Source: Actinomadura livida
GTDB taxonomy: Bacteria; Actinomycetota; Actinomycetes; Streptosporangiales; Streptosporangiaceae
DNA length: 64,000 nt
Direction: 5' to 3'
NCBI RefSeq assembly: GCF_014648675.1
Contig: NZ_BMRO01000007.1
Coordinates: forward strand, 253,562-317,561
Positions 34,644-42,796 of the stretch are shown here, one piece after another. Position 1 is the first letter of the stretch. The number at the start of each line of letters is the position of its first letter. Below the pieces are notes generated by a model that was not told the DNA's origin, ran no database searches, and saw only the letters and a list, made by a program, of their open reading frames with translations. The position numbers were made by a program, and so were the translations under genes.

Positions 34644-36026
34644 GTGCTTACCGTCCCCCGTCTCGTGGTGGCCGCGCCTTCCACCGGAAGCGGCAAGACG
34701 ACCGTGGCGACGGGCTTGATGGCCGCCTTCGCCGGTCGCGGCCTGCGCGTCTCCCCGCACAAGGTGGGTCCGGACTACATCGACCCGGGCTACCACGCGC
34801 TCGCCACAGGACGCCCCGGACGCAACCTGGATCCGTGGCTGACGTCCGAGGACATGGTCGTCCCGCTGTTCCTGCACGGCGCCTCCGGGGCGGACATCGC
34901 CGTCGTCGAAGGCGTCATGGGCCTGTACGACGGCGCGGCGGGCCTGGGGCCGTCCGACGCGGCCGGTGGCGGCGACTACGCGTCCACCGCGCACGTCGCG
35001 ACCCTTCTGGACGCACCCGTCGTGCTGGTGGTGGACGCTTCGGCGGCGGCGGGACGGTCGGTCGCGGCCCTCGTCCACGGGTTCCGCTCGTTCGGGACGG
35101 TCAGGGTCGGCGGCGTGATCCTCAACCGGCTCGGCTCGGACGGGCACGAGCGCATGTGCCGCGAGGCCGTCGAGGAACTGGGCCTGCCGGTGCTGGGCGC
35201 GCTCCACGAGACGGGCGGGGTGACGGCCCCGTCCCGCCATCTCGGGCTCGTCCCGGCCGCCGAACGGCGGGCGGAGGCGGTGGAGGCCGTCCGGCGGCTG
35301 GGCGACCTCGTCGCCGCCTCCTGCGACCTGGACGCGGTGCTCGCCCTGGCCCGCGCCGCCTCACCGCTGGGGGCCGAGCCGTGGAACCCGTCCGAGGCCG
35401 TCCCGGAGAAGACGGGCGGACGGCCGCGCGTCGCCGTCGCCGGGGGACCGGCCTTCACGTTCGGCTACGCGGAGAACGAGGAACTCCTCACCGCCGCCGG
35501 GGCCGAGGTCGTCCGGTTCGACCCGCTGCGCGACGAGAGGCTCCCCGAAGGCACGAAGGGTGTCGTCATCGGCGGAGGGTTCCCCGAGGTGCACGCGGCG
35601 GAGCTTTCGGCCAACGAGTCCCTGCGCGAGGAGATGGCGGGGTTCGGCAGGGCGTCCCGGCCCGTCTACGCCGAATGCGCCGGCCTCCTCTATCTCGCCC
35701 AAGAGCTGGACGGTGCGCCGATGTGCGGGGTCTTGGACGGTGTCCGTGCGGCCATGGCCTCGCGGCTGACGCTGGGTTATCGTGCCGCGGTGGCGGTGGC
35801 CGACTCGGTCGTCGCCCGCACGGGCGAACGCGTCCGCGGCCACGAGTTCCACGGAACGGTCACCGAACCGGTTCGCGGGGACACGGCCGCGTGGCAGTGG
35901 GCCGGGTCCGGCCCCGCGGGGTTCGTGCAGGGCGATTGCGTCGCGTCCTACCTTCATCTGCACTGGGCCGGGTCGCCGTGGGTCGCGAGCAGGTTCGTCG
36001 ACGCCTGCGGAAGGGAACGCGCGTGA
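34644..36026 (+). CDS. cobB: Cobyrinic acid a,c-diamide synthase (CobB/CbiA)
   Basis: A 460-residue glutamine-dependent amidotransferase. The N-terminal P-loop domain has VVAAPSTGSGKTTVATGL, HKVGPDYIDPGYH and VEGVMGLYDGA. The C-terminal glutaminase domain has GGGFPEVHAAEL, the nucleophile in YAECAGLLYLAQ and the His in ASYLHLHW. It amidates side chains a and c of (hydrogeno)cobyrinic acid. GTG 34644 is chosen as it begins the conserved strand; no RBS. Its stop overlaps the GNAT gene. Confidence 0.92.
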   Translation: MLTVPRLVVAAPSTGSGKTTVATGLMAAFAGRGLRVSPHKVGPDYIDPGYHALATGRPGRNLDPWLTSEDMVVPLFLHGASGADIAVVEGVMGLYDGAAGLGPSDAAGGGDYASTAHVATLLDAPVVLVVDASAAAGRSVAALVHGFRSFGTVRVGGVILNRLGSDGHERMCREAVEELGLPVLGALHETGGVTAPSRHLGLVPAAERRAEAVEAVRRLGDLVAASCDLDAVLALARAASPLGAEPWNPSEAVPEKTGGRPRVAVAGGPAFTFGYAENEELLTAAGAEVVRFDPLRDERLPEGTKGVVIGGGFPEVHAAELSANESLREEMAGFGRASRPVYAECAGLLYLAQELDGAPMCGVLDGVRAAMASRLTLGYRAAVAVADSVVARTGERVRGHEFHGTVTEPVRGDTAAWQWAGSGPAGFVQGDCVASYLHLHWAGSPWVASRFVDACGRERA

Positions 36027-36676
36027 ACGCCTTCGACAAGAGCGTTCGCCTGGAGGGCGAGCGGATCGTGCTCCGCCCGTTCGGACTCGACGACGCTCCC
36101 GGGCTGATCGAGGCGATCCGCTCCAGGGAGGACTTCCTGCCGCCCAACTTCCCAGGGGTTCTGGAGGCCGAGCCCATCGCGTGGTTCCTGCGGGAGGGCG
36201 TCCACAAGGTGCAGCGCTTCGGCCTGGGCATCCACCTCGCGGCGACGGACCGCGACACCGGCGGCCTGCTCGGCACCATCGGGCTGTTCAAGGTGAGCTG
36301 GGACCACCTGACGAGCGAGGTCGGCTACGGGATGCGGCGGGGCGTGCGCGGGCGCGGCTACGCCACCGAGGCCCTCTCCCTGGTCACCGACTGGGCGCTG
36401 CGCGACTGCGGGCTCTTCCGCGTCGAACTGCGGGCCATGGTCACCAACCACGCCTCCGTCCGCGTCGCCGAGAAGGCCGGGTACACCCGCGAGGGGATCG
36501 CGCGGGGAGCCGAACGCGACGCCGCCGGGGTGAACCAGGACATGATCGTCTTCAGCCGCGTCGCGACCGATCCGCGGCCCGGATCGGCGGCGTCCGGCGT
36601 GCCGTGGCGGCGCTCCGGCGGTGCCTCCGGAAGGCTCGTCCACCAGGACGAGGAAGGACGGCCCAGTGACCGCTGA
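36023..36676 (+). CDS. GNAT acetyltransferase (RimJ/RimL type) inside the cob operon
   Basis: A 217-residue GNAT protein. It starts LEGERIVLRPFGLDDA, with the CoA-binding MRRGVRGRGYATEALSL and NHASVRVAEKAGYTREG. Members acetylate N-terminal amines of ribosomal proteins or small molecules; the substrate is unknown. It is coupled to cobB by a GTGA overlap, and its tail overlaps the CbiD-like gene by 11 bases. The C-terminal 30 residues are a low-complexity tail. Confidence 0.82.
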   Translation: MNAFDKSVRLEGERIVLRPFGLDDAPGLIEAIRSREDFLPPNFPGVLEAEPIAWFLREGVHKVQRFGLGIHLAATDRDTGGLLGTIGLFKVSWDHLTSEVGYGMRRGVRGRGYATEALSLVTDWALRDCGLFRVELRAMVTNHASVRVAEKAGYTREGIARGAERDAAGVNQDMIVFSRVATDPRPGSAASGVPWRRSGGASGRLVHQDEEGRPSDR

Positions 36677-37142
36677 GGACAGGACGCTCGTGATGTACGG
36701 GGACGGTGTGCGGGACGCTGCCCGGCGGATGCTGCCGAAGCTCCCGGACGCGTGCTTCGTCCCGGCCGGGACGGAAGCGCTGCGCGCGGCGGTGAAGGAC
36801 GGGCTCGCGCAGGTCGTCCTGGTCGCCGGCATGGACGGGCAGGTCGCCTTCCTGGACGGCGCCGGGGTCCTCGAATCGATCACCCTCGACATGGACGGGG
36901 GCGCCGCACTGGCCGCCGAGGTGGCCGCGGCTCCGACGGCCCGGGACGCCTACGCGCTGTGGGAGGCCGCCGGCCGGCTCGGGCCGTGCGGCCGGGAGCT
37001 GTGCCGCCGCACCGCCGGTGAGCTGGAGCGCCTCGCCGCCGAGGCGGCCGGGTCGGCGGCGAGCCCCGTCGCCGCGCAGGTGGTGCTGGTCGACGCGGCG
37101 GGGGAGCGCATGGTCGGCATGTACGGGCGAATGGCCCGGTAG
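36666..37142 (+). CDS. CbiD-like stand-alone fragment (divergent)
   Basis: A 158-residue protein. The order of elements resembles the C-terminal half of cobalt-precorrin-5B methyltransferase CbiD: ALRAAVKDGLAQVVLVAGMDGQVAFL, APTARDAYALWEAAG, RTAGELERLAAEAAG and VVLVDAAGERMVG. It lacks the N-terminal half and the usual NTHSR-like signature, so it is a strongly diverged or truncated CbiD relative, or a coincidental match. It lies inside the cobalamin gene cluster, which favours the first reading. GAGGAAGGAC precedes the GTG at 36666. Confidence 0.5.
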   Translation: MTAEDRTLVMYGDGVRDAARRMLPKLPDACFVPAGTEALRAAVKDGLAQVVLVAGMDGQVAFLDGAGVLESITLDMDGGAALAAEVAAAPTARDAYALWEAAGRLGPCGRELCRRTAGELERLAAEAAGSAASPVAAQVVLVDAAGERMVGMYGRMAR

Positions 37143-37148
37143 GTGGGC

Positions 37149-37228
37149 CCGGTGGCAGGTGGACCCGGTGGCAGGTGGACCCGGTGGCAGGTGGACCCGG
37201 TGGCAGGTGGACCCGGTGGCAGGTGGAC
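37149..37228. repeat. Five perfect tandem copies of a 16-bp unit
   Basis: CCCGGTGGCAGGTGGA is repeated at 37149, 37165, 37181, 37197 and 37213, followed by a degenerate sixth. The array fills the gap between the CbiD-like gene and cobL. The unit length is not a multiple of three and no frame-conserved protein is implied. Confidence 0.97.
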
Positions 37229-37260
37229 AGGGTGCCGGTGGATGAGCGATCGGGTGGGCG

Positions 37261-38574
37261 ATGCTGACCGTCGTCGGCCGTGACGGGTCGCCGCTGAGCG
37301 AAGCGGCACGGGAGGCCGTGGAGAGCGCAGCCCTCGTGATGGGGGAGCCCGGTCTCCTGGAGGGCCTGCCGTTGGCGCCCGGTGCGCGCACGGTCGCCAC
37401 CGAGGATCTCCCAGGCGCGCTGCAAGGCGTCGATGTGTCGGACCAGGACGTCGTCCTCATCGTGAACGGCGATCCCGGCCACTTCGGCATCCTCCGGACC
37501 CTGCTCGAAGAGGGCCACGCGCCGGAGACCGTGCCCGCCGCGCCCCTGGTGGCGCGGGCTTTCGCCCAAGCGGGGCTGCCCTGGGAGGACGCACTGGTCG
37601 TCTCGGCAAGGGACGGGCATCTGCGGCAGGCCGTGAACGCGTGCCGGGCCCACCCCAAGGTCGCGGTGCTGACCGGGCCTGGTGCGGGGCCTGCGGAACT
37701 GGCGCGCGCGCTGTTCCCGGTGACGCCGCGGTCGTTCGTGGTGTGCGAGAACTTGGACGGGCCTCGGGAGCGCGTCGTCTACGTCCGTCCGGCGGAGGCG
37801 ACCACTCGTCCCTGGAACCACCCGGAGGTCGTGCTCGTCCTGGACAACCGGCACGCGCTGGGAAAGCAGGGCTGGCGCTCCGGGCCTGCCCGGGCCCCAG
37901 CCGGATGGGCGCTGCCCGCGGAAGCCTTCGGCGAGGGGCCTGGCCTGCGTCCGGACGTCAGGGCCTTCGTCCTGGCCAAGCTGGGCCCCAGGGTCGGCGA
38001 CATGGTGTGGGACGTGGAGTCCGGCGACGGCTCCATAGCCGTCGAATGCGCGCGCTTCGGCGCCGCCGTGGTCGCCGTCGACCGCGACTACGCGACCTGC
38101 GAGCGGATCCGCGAGAGCGTGCGGCTGCACGGCGTCAAGGTCGCGATGGCCTCCGGCGACGTGCGGCCCACCGCCGATCACCTGCCCAAGCCCGACGCCG
38201 TCTTCGTCGGCCCCGGGTTCACCGGGCGCGCCGGGACCGAGGCCGTCCGCGCCTGCGCCGCCCTGGCCCCCGCCCGCATCGTGGCCATCGCCTCCGGCGA
38301 CAAGGCCGTTGCCTCCGGCGACAAGGCCACCGCCTCCGGTGAGGAGGCCCGCGAGATCCTGGCACTGCTGGCCGAGCAGGGCTTCACCGCCGACGCCGTC
38401 CGGCTCCAGGCGAGCCCGCTGGACCCGTCCGCTCCGCCGGGGGAGCCGGTGACCGTCGTCTGGGGCGAGCGGGACGCCCGGGTCCCCGGCCGCCGCCCGG
38501 CCCGGCGCAGCAGGCCGATCGCCACGATCCCCGCCCTTCCCGGCGAGTCCGAAGAGCCTGGCATCGGGGCGTAG
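37261..38574 (+). CDS. cobL: Precorrin-6Y C5,15-methyltransferase (CbiET/CobL)
   Basis: A 437-residue bifunctional enzyme. Residues about 1-195 are CbiE (tetrapyrrole methylase fold: VNGDPGHFGILRTL in place of the usual SGDPGFFG). Residues about 215-400 are CbiT, methylating C15 with loss of the C12 acetate. The CbiT SAM loop is WDVESGDGSIAVECARFGA, less glycine-rich than the family norm (roughly DVGAGSGSVSIE). A short repeat, two copies of ASGDKA-like residues (ASGDKAVASGDKATASGEE in residues about 343-361), interrupts CbiT. Start ATG 37261 follows GGGTGGGCG. Confidence 0.88.
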   Translation: MLTVVGRDGSPLSEAAREAVESAALVMGEPGLLEGLPLAPGARTVATEDLPGALQGVDVSDQDVVLIVNGDPGHFGILRTLLEEGHAPETVPAAPLVARAFAQAGLPWEDALVVSARDGHLRQAVNACRAHPKVAVLTGPGAGPAELARALFPVTPRSFVVCENLDGPRERVVYVRPAEATTRPWNHPEVVLVLDNRHALGKQGWRSGPARAPAGWALPAEAFGEGPGLRPDVRAFVLAKLGPRVGDMVWDVESGDGSIAVECARFGAAVVAVDRDYATCERIRESVRLHGVKVAMASGDVRPTADHLPKPDAVFVGPGFTGRAGTEAVRACAALAPARIVAIASGDKAVASGDKATASGEEAREILALLAEQGFTADAVRLQASPLDPSAPPGEPVTVVWGERDARVPGRRPARRSRPIATIPALPGESEEPGIGA

Positions 38575-38632
38575 CTCCCGTAAAGCCGTGCCACCCTGGT
38601 GTCCTGACCTGGAAGCGAAGCAGGAGGCGCAG

Positions 38633-39232
38633 TTGACCGTCCGTCAACCCCACCCGATCGAGGTCCGGTCGTACGAGATCCTGCGGTCCCGCGTCGACCT
38701 GTCCCCGATGCCGCCGCTGTGGCGGGCCGTCACCGAGCGGGTGATCCACGCCACCGCCGACCTGGAGTACGCGGTGGACCTGGTCACCACGGAGGAGTAC
38801 CTCGCGCGGGGCTGGGCCGCGCTGCGCGACGGCGCGCCGGTCGTGACCGACGAGGGGATGGTCGCGGCCGGGATCACCGCCCGGGAGCCGGTGTGCCACA
38901 TCGCCGACCCGGCCGCCGCGCGGATGGCGCGGGCCGCCGGCATCACCCGCTCCGCCGCCGCGGTCCGGCTCTCGTACGCGGAGGTCGGGCCGGGCGCGGT
39001 CTGGGTCGTCGGCTCCTCCCCGGAGGCGATCTCCGAGATCATCGCCCGCCGGGTGAACCCCGCGCTGGTCATCGGCGTGCCGGTCGGCTTCGTCGGCGCC
39101 CGCGAGGCCAAGGAGGCGCTGCGCGCCAGCGGGCTGCCGCAGCTCAGCAACGCCTCGGAGAAGGGCGGCTCGGTGGTCGCCGCGGCCGCCGTCAACGCCC
39201 TGCTGTACTCGGACGGGGCGGGGCACCGGTGA
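38633..39232 (+). CDS. cobH: Precorrin-8X methylmutase (CobH/CbiC)
   Basis: A 199-residue enzyme moving the C11 methyl to C12 to form hydrogenobyrinate. The catalytic His is in RVIHATADLEYA, followed by DEGMVAAGI and NPALVIGVPVGFVGAREAKEAL. TTG at 38633 is chosen as it lies five bases after a perfect CAGGAGG; GTG at 38588 lacks one. The stop overlaps cobC in a GTGA. Confidence 0.93.
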   Translation: MTVRQPHPIEVRSYEILRSRVDLSPMPPLWRAVTERVIHATADLEYAVDLVTTEEYLARGWAALRDGAPVVTDEGMVAAGITAREPVCHIADPAAARMARAAGITRSAAAVRLSYAEVGPGAVWVVGSSPEAISEIIARRVNPALVIGVPVGFVGAREAKEALRASGLPQLSNASEKGGSVVAAAAVNALLYSDGAGHR

Positions 39233-40266
39233 TCCAGCACCCCGCCGAGCCGGACGAGATCGACCTGCGCCACCACGGCGACGCGGAGGTCGGCGGCGGG
39301 CTCGCCGACTTCGCCGTGAACGTCCGCGCCGGCATGCCCCCGCCGTGGCTGGCCGAGCGGATCCGGGCCTCGGTCGCCGACCTGGCCGGCTACCCCGACC
39401 CGCGTCCGGCGCGCCGTGCGGTCGCGCGGCGGCACGGCCGGTCCGCCGGGGAGGTGCTGCTCACCGCCGGTGCCGCGGAGGCGTTCGTCCTGCTCGCGCG
39501 GGTCCTGGCACCGCGCAGGGCCGTCGTCGTGCATCCGCAGTTCACCGAGCCCGAAGCCGCGCTGCGGGCCGCCGGGCACCCCGTGGAGCGCGTGATCCTC
39601 ACCAAGGACTTCACCCTCGACCCCGCCGCCGTCCCCTCCGACGCCGACATGGTCGTGGTGGGCAACCCCACCAACCCGACCTCGGTGCTGCATCCCGCTG
39701 AGGCCGTCGCCGCGCTGGCCGCGCCGGGCCGGACGGTCGTGGTCGACGAGGCGTTCATGGACTGCGTCCCCGGTGAGCCGGAGAGCCTCGCCACCCGTCT
39801 CCCCGCAGGAGTGGTGGTCATCCGCTCGCTGACCAAGACGTGGGGCCTCGCCGGGCTGCGCGCCGGATACGTCCTGGCCGACCCCCACCTGATCGAACGG
39901 CTCACGGAGGCGCAGCCGCTCTGGGCCGTGTCGACGCCCGCTCTCGTCGCCGTCGAAGCGTGCTCCACCCCGGAGGCGGTCGCCGAGGCCGAGGCGTGGG
40001 CCGTCGAACTCGCAGCCGAACGCGACAGGCTGGCCGCGGAACTAAGCGCACGCGGCCTCTATGTCGTGCCAGGAGCGCGTGCCTCGTTCCTGTGCCTGTG
40101 CGTGCCCGACGCCCTCGGGATCAGGGCGCTGCTGAGGCAGCGCGGCTACGCCGTCAGGCGCGGCGACACCTTCCCAGGTCTCGGCTCCGACTGGCTGCGC
40201 ATCGCGGTCCGCGACCGGCCGTCCAACGACGCGCTGCTGAACGTGCTGGGCGAACTGGGAATCTGA
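39229..40266 (+). CDS. cobC: CobC, threonine-phosphate decarboxylase-like aminotransferase
   Basis: A 345-residue class I PLP enzyme. It begins with the characteristic IDLRHHGDAEVGGGLADFAVN and ends with DTFPGLGSDWLRIAVRD. The PLP-lysine is in RSLTKTWGLAGLRAGY, and VVDEAFMD marks the PLP-ring-contacting Asp. It makes (R)-1-amino-2-propanol phosphate from threonine phosphate, the amine used by CobD at 6330. Confidence 0.9.
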   Translation: MIQHPAEPDEIDLRHHGDAEVGGGLADFAVNVRAGMPPPWLAERIRASVADLAGYPDPRPARRAVARRHGRSAGEVLLTAGAAEAFVLLARVLAPRRAVVVHPQFTEPEAALRAAGHPVERVILTKDFTLDPAAVPSDADMVVVGNPTNPTSVLHPAEAVAALAAPGRTVVVDEAFMDCVPGEPESLATRLPAGVVVIRSLTKTWGLAGLRAGYVLADPHLIERLTEAQPLWAVSTPALVAVEACSTPEAVAEAEAWAVELAAERDRLAAELSARGLYVVPGARASFLCLCVPDALGIRALLRQRGYAVRRGDTFPGLGSDWLRIAVRDRPSNDALLNVLGELGI

Positions 40267-40293
40267 GCAAGGCCCGACCCCCGAGAGGACACC

Positions 40294-41376
40294 GTGGACC
40301 TGATCGAGCAGACCATCGCCTCCGTCCCGCCGCTGGACGAGGCCGCCATGCGGGACGCCCGGGACCACCAGGCCCGGCTCACCAAGCCGCCCGGGTCCCT
40401 CGGCGTCCTGGAGGAGGTGTCGGTCAGGCTCGCCGGGCTGGCCGGGTGCTGCCCGCCGCCGATGCCCGAGCCCGCCGCCGTCGCCGTGTTCGCCGCCGAC
40501 CACGGCGTCCACGCCCAGGGCGTCACGCCGTGGCCGCAGGAGGTGACCGCGCAGATGGTGGCCAACTTCCTCGCCGGCGGCGCCGTGGTCAACGCGTTCG
40601 CCGCCCAGGTCGGCGCCGGGGTCAGCGTCGTCGACATCGGCGTCGCCGCCGACCTCGACGCGGCTCCCGGGCTGATCCGGCGCAAGGTCGCCCACGGCAC
40701 CGCCGACCTGGCCCGCGGCCCGGCGATGACCGACGGCGAGGCCCGGCGCGCCATGGAAGTCGGGATCGAGGTCGCGCGCGATCTGGTCGCGGAGGGCGCG
40801 GCGTGCCTGGTCACCGGGGACATGGGGATCGCCAACACCACCGCGTCCGCCGCGCTGATCGCCGCGTTCACCGGCCTGCCGCCCGAGCGGGTCACCGGCC
40901 GGGGCACCGGGATCGACGACGCCACCCACGCCCGCAAGGTCGAGGTCGTCCGGACGGCGCTGGCCCTGCACGGCCTGCCAGCGGAGGACGGCGCCGACCC
41001 CCTCGGCGTCCTCGCGGCCGTCGGCGGGCTGGAGCACGCCGCGATCGCCGGATTCGTCCTGGGGGCGGCGTCGCTGCGGGTCCCCGTCGTCCTCGACGGG
41101 GTGATCGCCGGTGCCGCCGCACTGGCGGCCGCGGCGCTGTGCCCGCGGGCCCTCGGCGCGTGCGTCGCCGGGCACCGGTCGGCCGAACCGGGCCACACCG
41201 CGGCCGTCGACGCGCTGGGGCTGCGGCCGCTCGTCGACCTGGAACTGCGGCTGGGCGAGGGGACCGGCGCGCTGCTGGCGTTGCCGCTGGTCCAGGGCGC
41301 GGTGCGGGTGCTGCACGAGGTCGCCACGTTCGACTCCGCCGGAGTCAGCGGCAAGGACGCCGGGCCCCGTAACTAA
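40294..41376 (+). CDS. cobT: Nicotinate-nucleotide:dimethylbenzimidazole phosphoribosyltransferase (CobT)
   Basis: A 360-residue enzyme activating the lower ligand as alpha-ribazole phosphate. LTKPPGSLGVLEEV, FAADHGVHAQGVTPWPQEVTAQM, GDMGIANTTASAA and the catalytic Glu in LRLGEGTGALLALPL match the family. Last gene of the compact cob run, starting 27 bases after cobC. Confidence 0.93.
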   Translation: MDLIEQTIASVPPLDEAAMRDARDHQARLTKPPGSLGVLEEVSVRLAGLAGCCPPPMPEPAAVAVFAADHGVHAQGVTPWPQEVTAQMVANFLAGGAVVNAFAAQVGAGVSVVDIGVAADLDAAPGLIRRKVAHGTADLARGPAMTDGEARRAMEVGIEVARDLVAEGAACLVTGDMGIANTTASAALIAAFTGLPPERVTGRGTGIDDATHARKVEVVRTALALHGLPAEDGADPLGVLAAVGGLEHAAIAGFVLGAASLRVPVVLDGVIAGAAALAAAALCPRALGACVAGHRSAEPGHTAAVDALGLRPLVDLELRLGEGTGALLALPLVQGAVRVLHEVATFDSAGVSGKDAGPRN

Positions 41377-41557
41377 TTGATCACGGAATGGATCACGCTC
41401 GGCTATCGACTGCGCGGAGGCCCTCTCCATGCACTTGTGAAGCCGAGTACCTTTGTTCACTGAAGACACGTGTCCGACACCGGCGTCCGCAAGCCGCCCC
41501 CGCACGTCACCGACCAGCACGTCAACCGACCGCGCACCCGATCGAGAGAACCACCAC

Positions 41558-42796
41558 GTGCCCCCGTACCTGCTAGGCCTGCGACTCGGCGGGCGACGCG
41601 TCCTCGTCGTCGGCGGGGGGCGGGTCGCCCAGCGCCGCGTGCCCGCCCTCCTGGACGCGGGCGCGTCGGTCGTCCTGGTCTCGCCCGAGGTCACCCCCTC
41701 CCTGGAGGGCATGGCCGAGCGCGGCAGGATCACCTGGCACCGGCGGCGCTACGAGCCCGGCGACTGCGCGGGCGCCTGGCTGGTGCAGGCCGTCACCGAC
41801 GACTCCAAGGTCAACGGGGACGTGGTCGCCGAGGCCGACGCCGCCCGGATCTGGGCCGTCCGCGCCGACGACGCCGAGTCCTCGCCGGCCTGGACGCCCG
41901 CGAGCGGGCACGCCGGCGACGCGACCGTCGGCGTGCTGCTCGGCGGCGACCCCCGGCGCGCGGCGGGCATCCGCGACGCCGTGGTCGAGGGGCTGCGCGA
42001 CGGCGCGCTCGAATCCCGGCACTCCCGGCGCAAGCCCGCCGGAGTCGCCCTCGTCGGCGGCGGCCCCGGCGACCCCGGCCTGATCACGGTCCGCGGGCGG
42101 CAGCTGCTCGCCATGGCCGACGTCGTCGTCACCGACCGGCTCGCCCCCGGCGGGCTCCTCGACGAGCTGCCCGCCGACGTCGAGGTGATCGACGCCGCCA
42201 AGATCCCCTACGGGCGGACGGTCGCGCAGGAGCGCATCAACGACTACATGGTCGAGCACGCCCGCCAGGGGAAGTTCGTCGTCCGGCTCAAGGGCGGCGA
42301 CCCGTTCGTGTTCGGGCGCGGCGGCGAGGAGGCCCTGCACTGCGCCCGCCACGGCGTCCCGGTCACCGTCGTACCCGGCATCACCAGCGCGGTCGCCGTG
42401 CCGTCCGCCGCGGGCATCCCGGTCACCCACCGGGGCGTGGCGCAGGAGTTCCACGTCGTCTCCGCGCACGTCCCGCCCGGACACGAGCACTCGACCGTCG
42501 ACTGGGCGGCGCTGGGGCGCGCGAACGGCACGATCGTCCTGCTCATGGCGGTGGAGCGCATGGCGCTGATCGCGGACGCGCTCATGCGCTATGGTCGGTC
42601 GTCCGGCACGCCGGTCGCCGTGATCCAGGATGGCACCCTCCCCGGCCAGCGGTCGCTCACGGCGACCCTGGGCACGGTGGCCGACGCGATGGCCGCCGGT
42701 GACATCCGGCCCCCGGCGATCGTGGTCGTGGGCGATGTGGTCGACGTGGCACGAGAGATCGACATGATTCGAGCCGACATGGGACGGGATCCGTGA
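41558..42796 (+). CDS. cysG: CysG-type siroheme synthase / uroporphyrinogen-III methyltransferase
   Basis: A 412-residue fusion. Residues about 1-150 are a precorrin-2 dehydrogenase-like Rossmann domain (GGRRVLVVGGGRVAQRRVPAL). Residues about 165-405 are the SUMT/CobA methylase (VALVGGGPGDPGLITVRG, VRLKGGDPFVFGRGGEEAL, GVPVTVVPGITSAVAVPSAAGIP). It makes precorrin-2 for cobalamin and siroheme. The Tyr-Asp signature of the ferrochelatase part is not evident. GTG 41558 follows GAGAGAACC. A 181-base gap separates it from cobT. The stop overlaps the dynA start in a GTGA. Confidence 0.9.
   Translation: MPPYLLGLRLGGRRVLVVGGGRVAQRRVPALLDAGASVVLVSPEVTPSLEGMAERGRITWHRRRYEPGDCAGAWLVQAVTDDSKVNGDVVAEADAARIWAVRADDAESSPAWTPASGHAGDATVGVLLGGDPRRAAGIRDAVVEGLRDGALESRHSRRKPAGVALVGGGPGDPGLITVRGRQLLAMADVVVTDRLAPGGLLDELPADVEVIDAAKIPYGRTVAQERINDYMVEHARQGKFVVRLKGGDPFVFGRGGEEALHCARHGVPVTVVPGITSAVAVPSAAGIPVTHRGVAQEFHVVSAHVPPGHEHSTVDWAALGRANGTIVLLMAVERMALIADALMRYGRSSGTPVAVIQDGTLPGQRSLTATLGTVADAMAAGDIRPPAIVVVGDVVDVAREIDMIRADMGRDP

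Noticed and set aside
37149-37228. Possible CRISPR array
   Set aside because: The 16-bp units are directly adjacent with no spacers and no cas genes are near; it is a simple tandem repeat.
41377-41557. Hidden small gene or regulator in the cobT-cysG gap
   Set aside because: Only short open frames without an RBS are present. TGATC/GATCA and GTGAA/TTCAC inverted repeats are too weak to call.
34620-42796. Cobalamin riboswitch upstream of the cob genes
   Set aside because: I looked for the B12 box before cobB, cobL, cobT and cysG. The cobB leader is almost absent and no box-like sequence was seen at the others.
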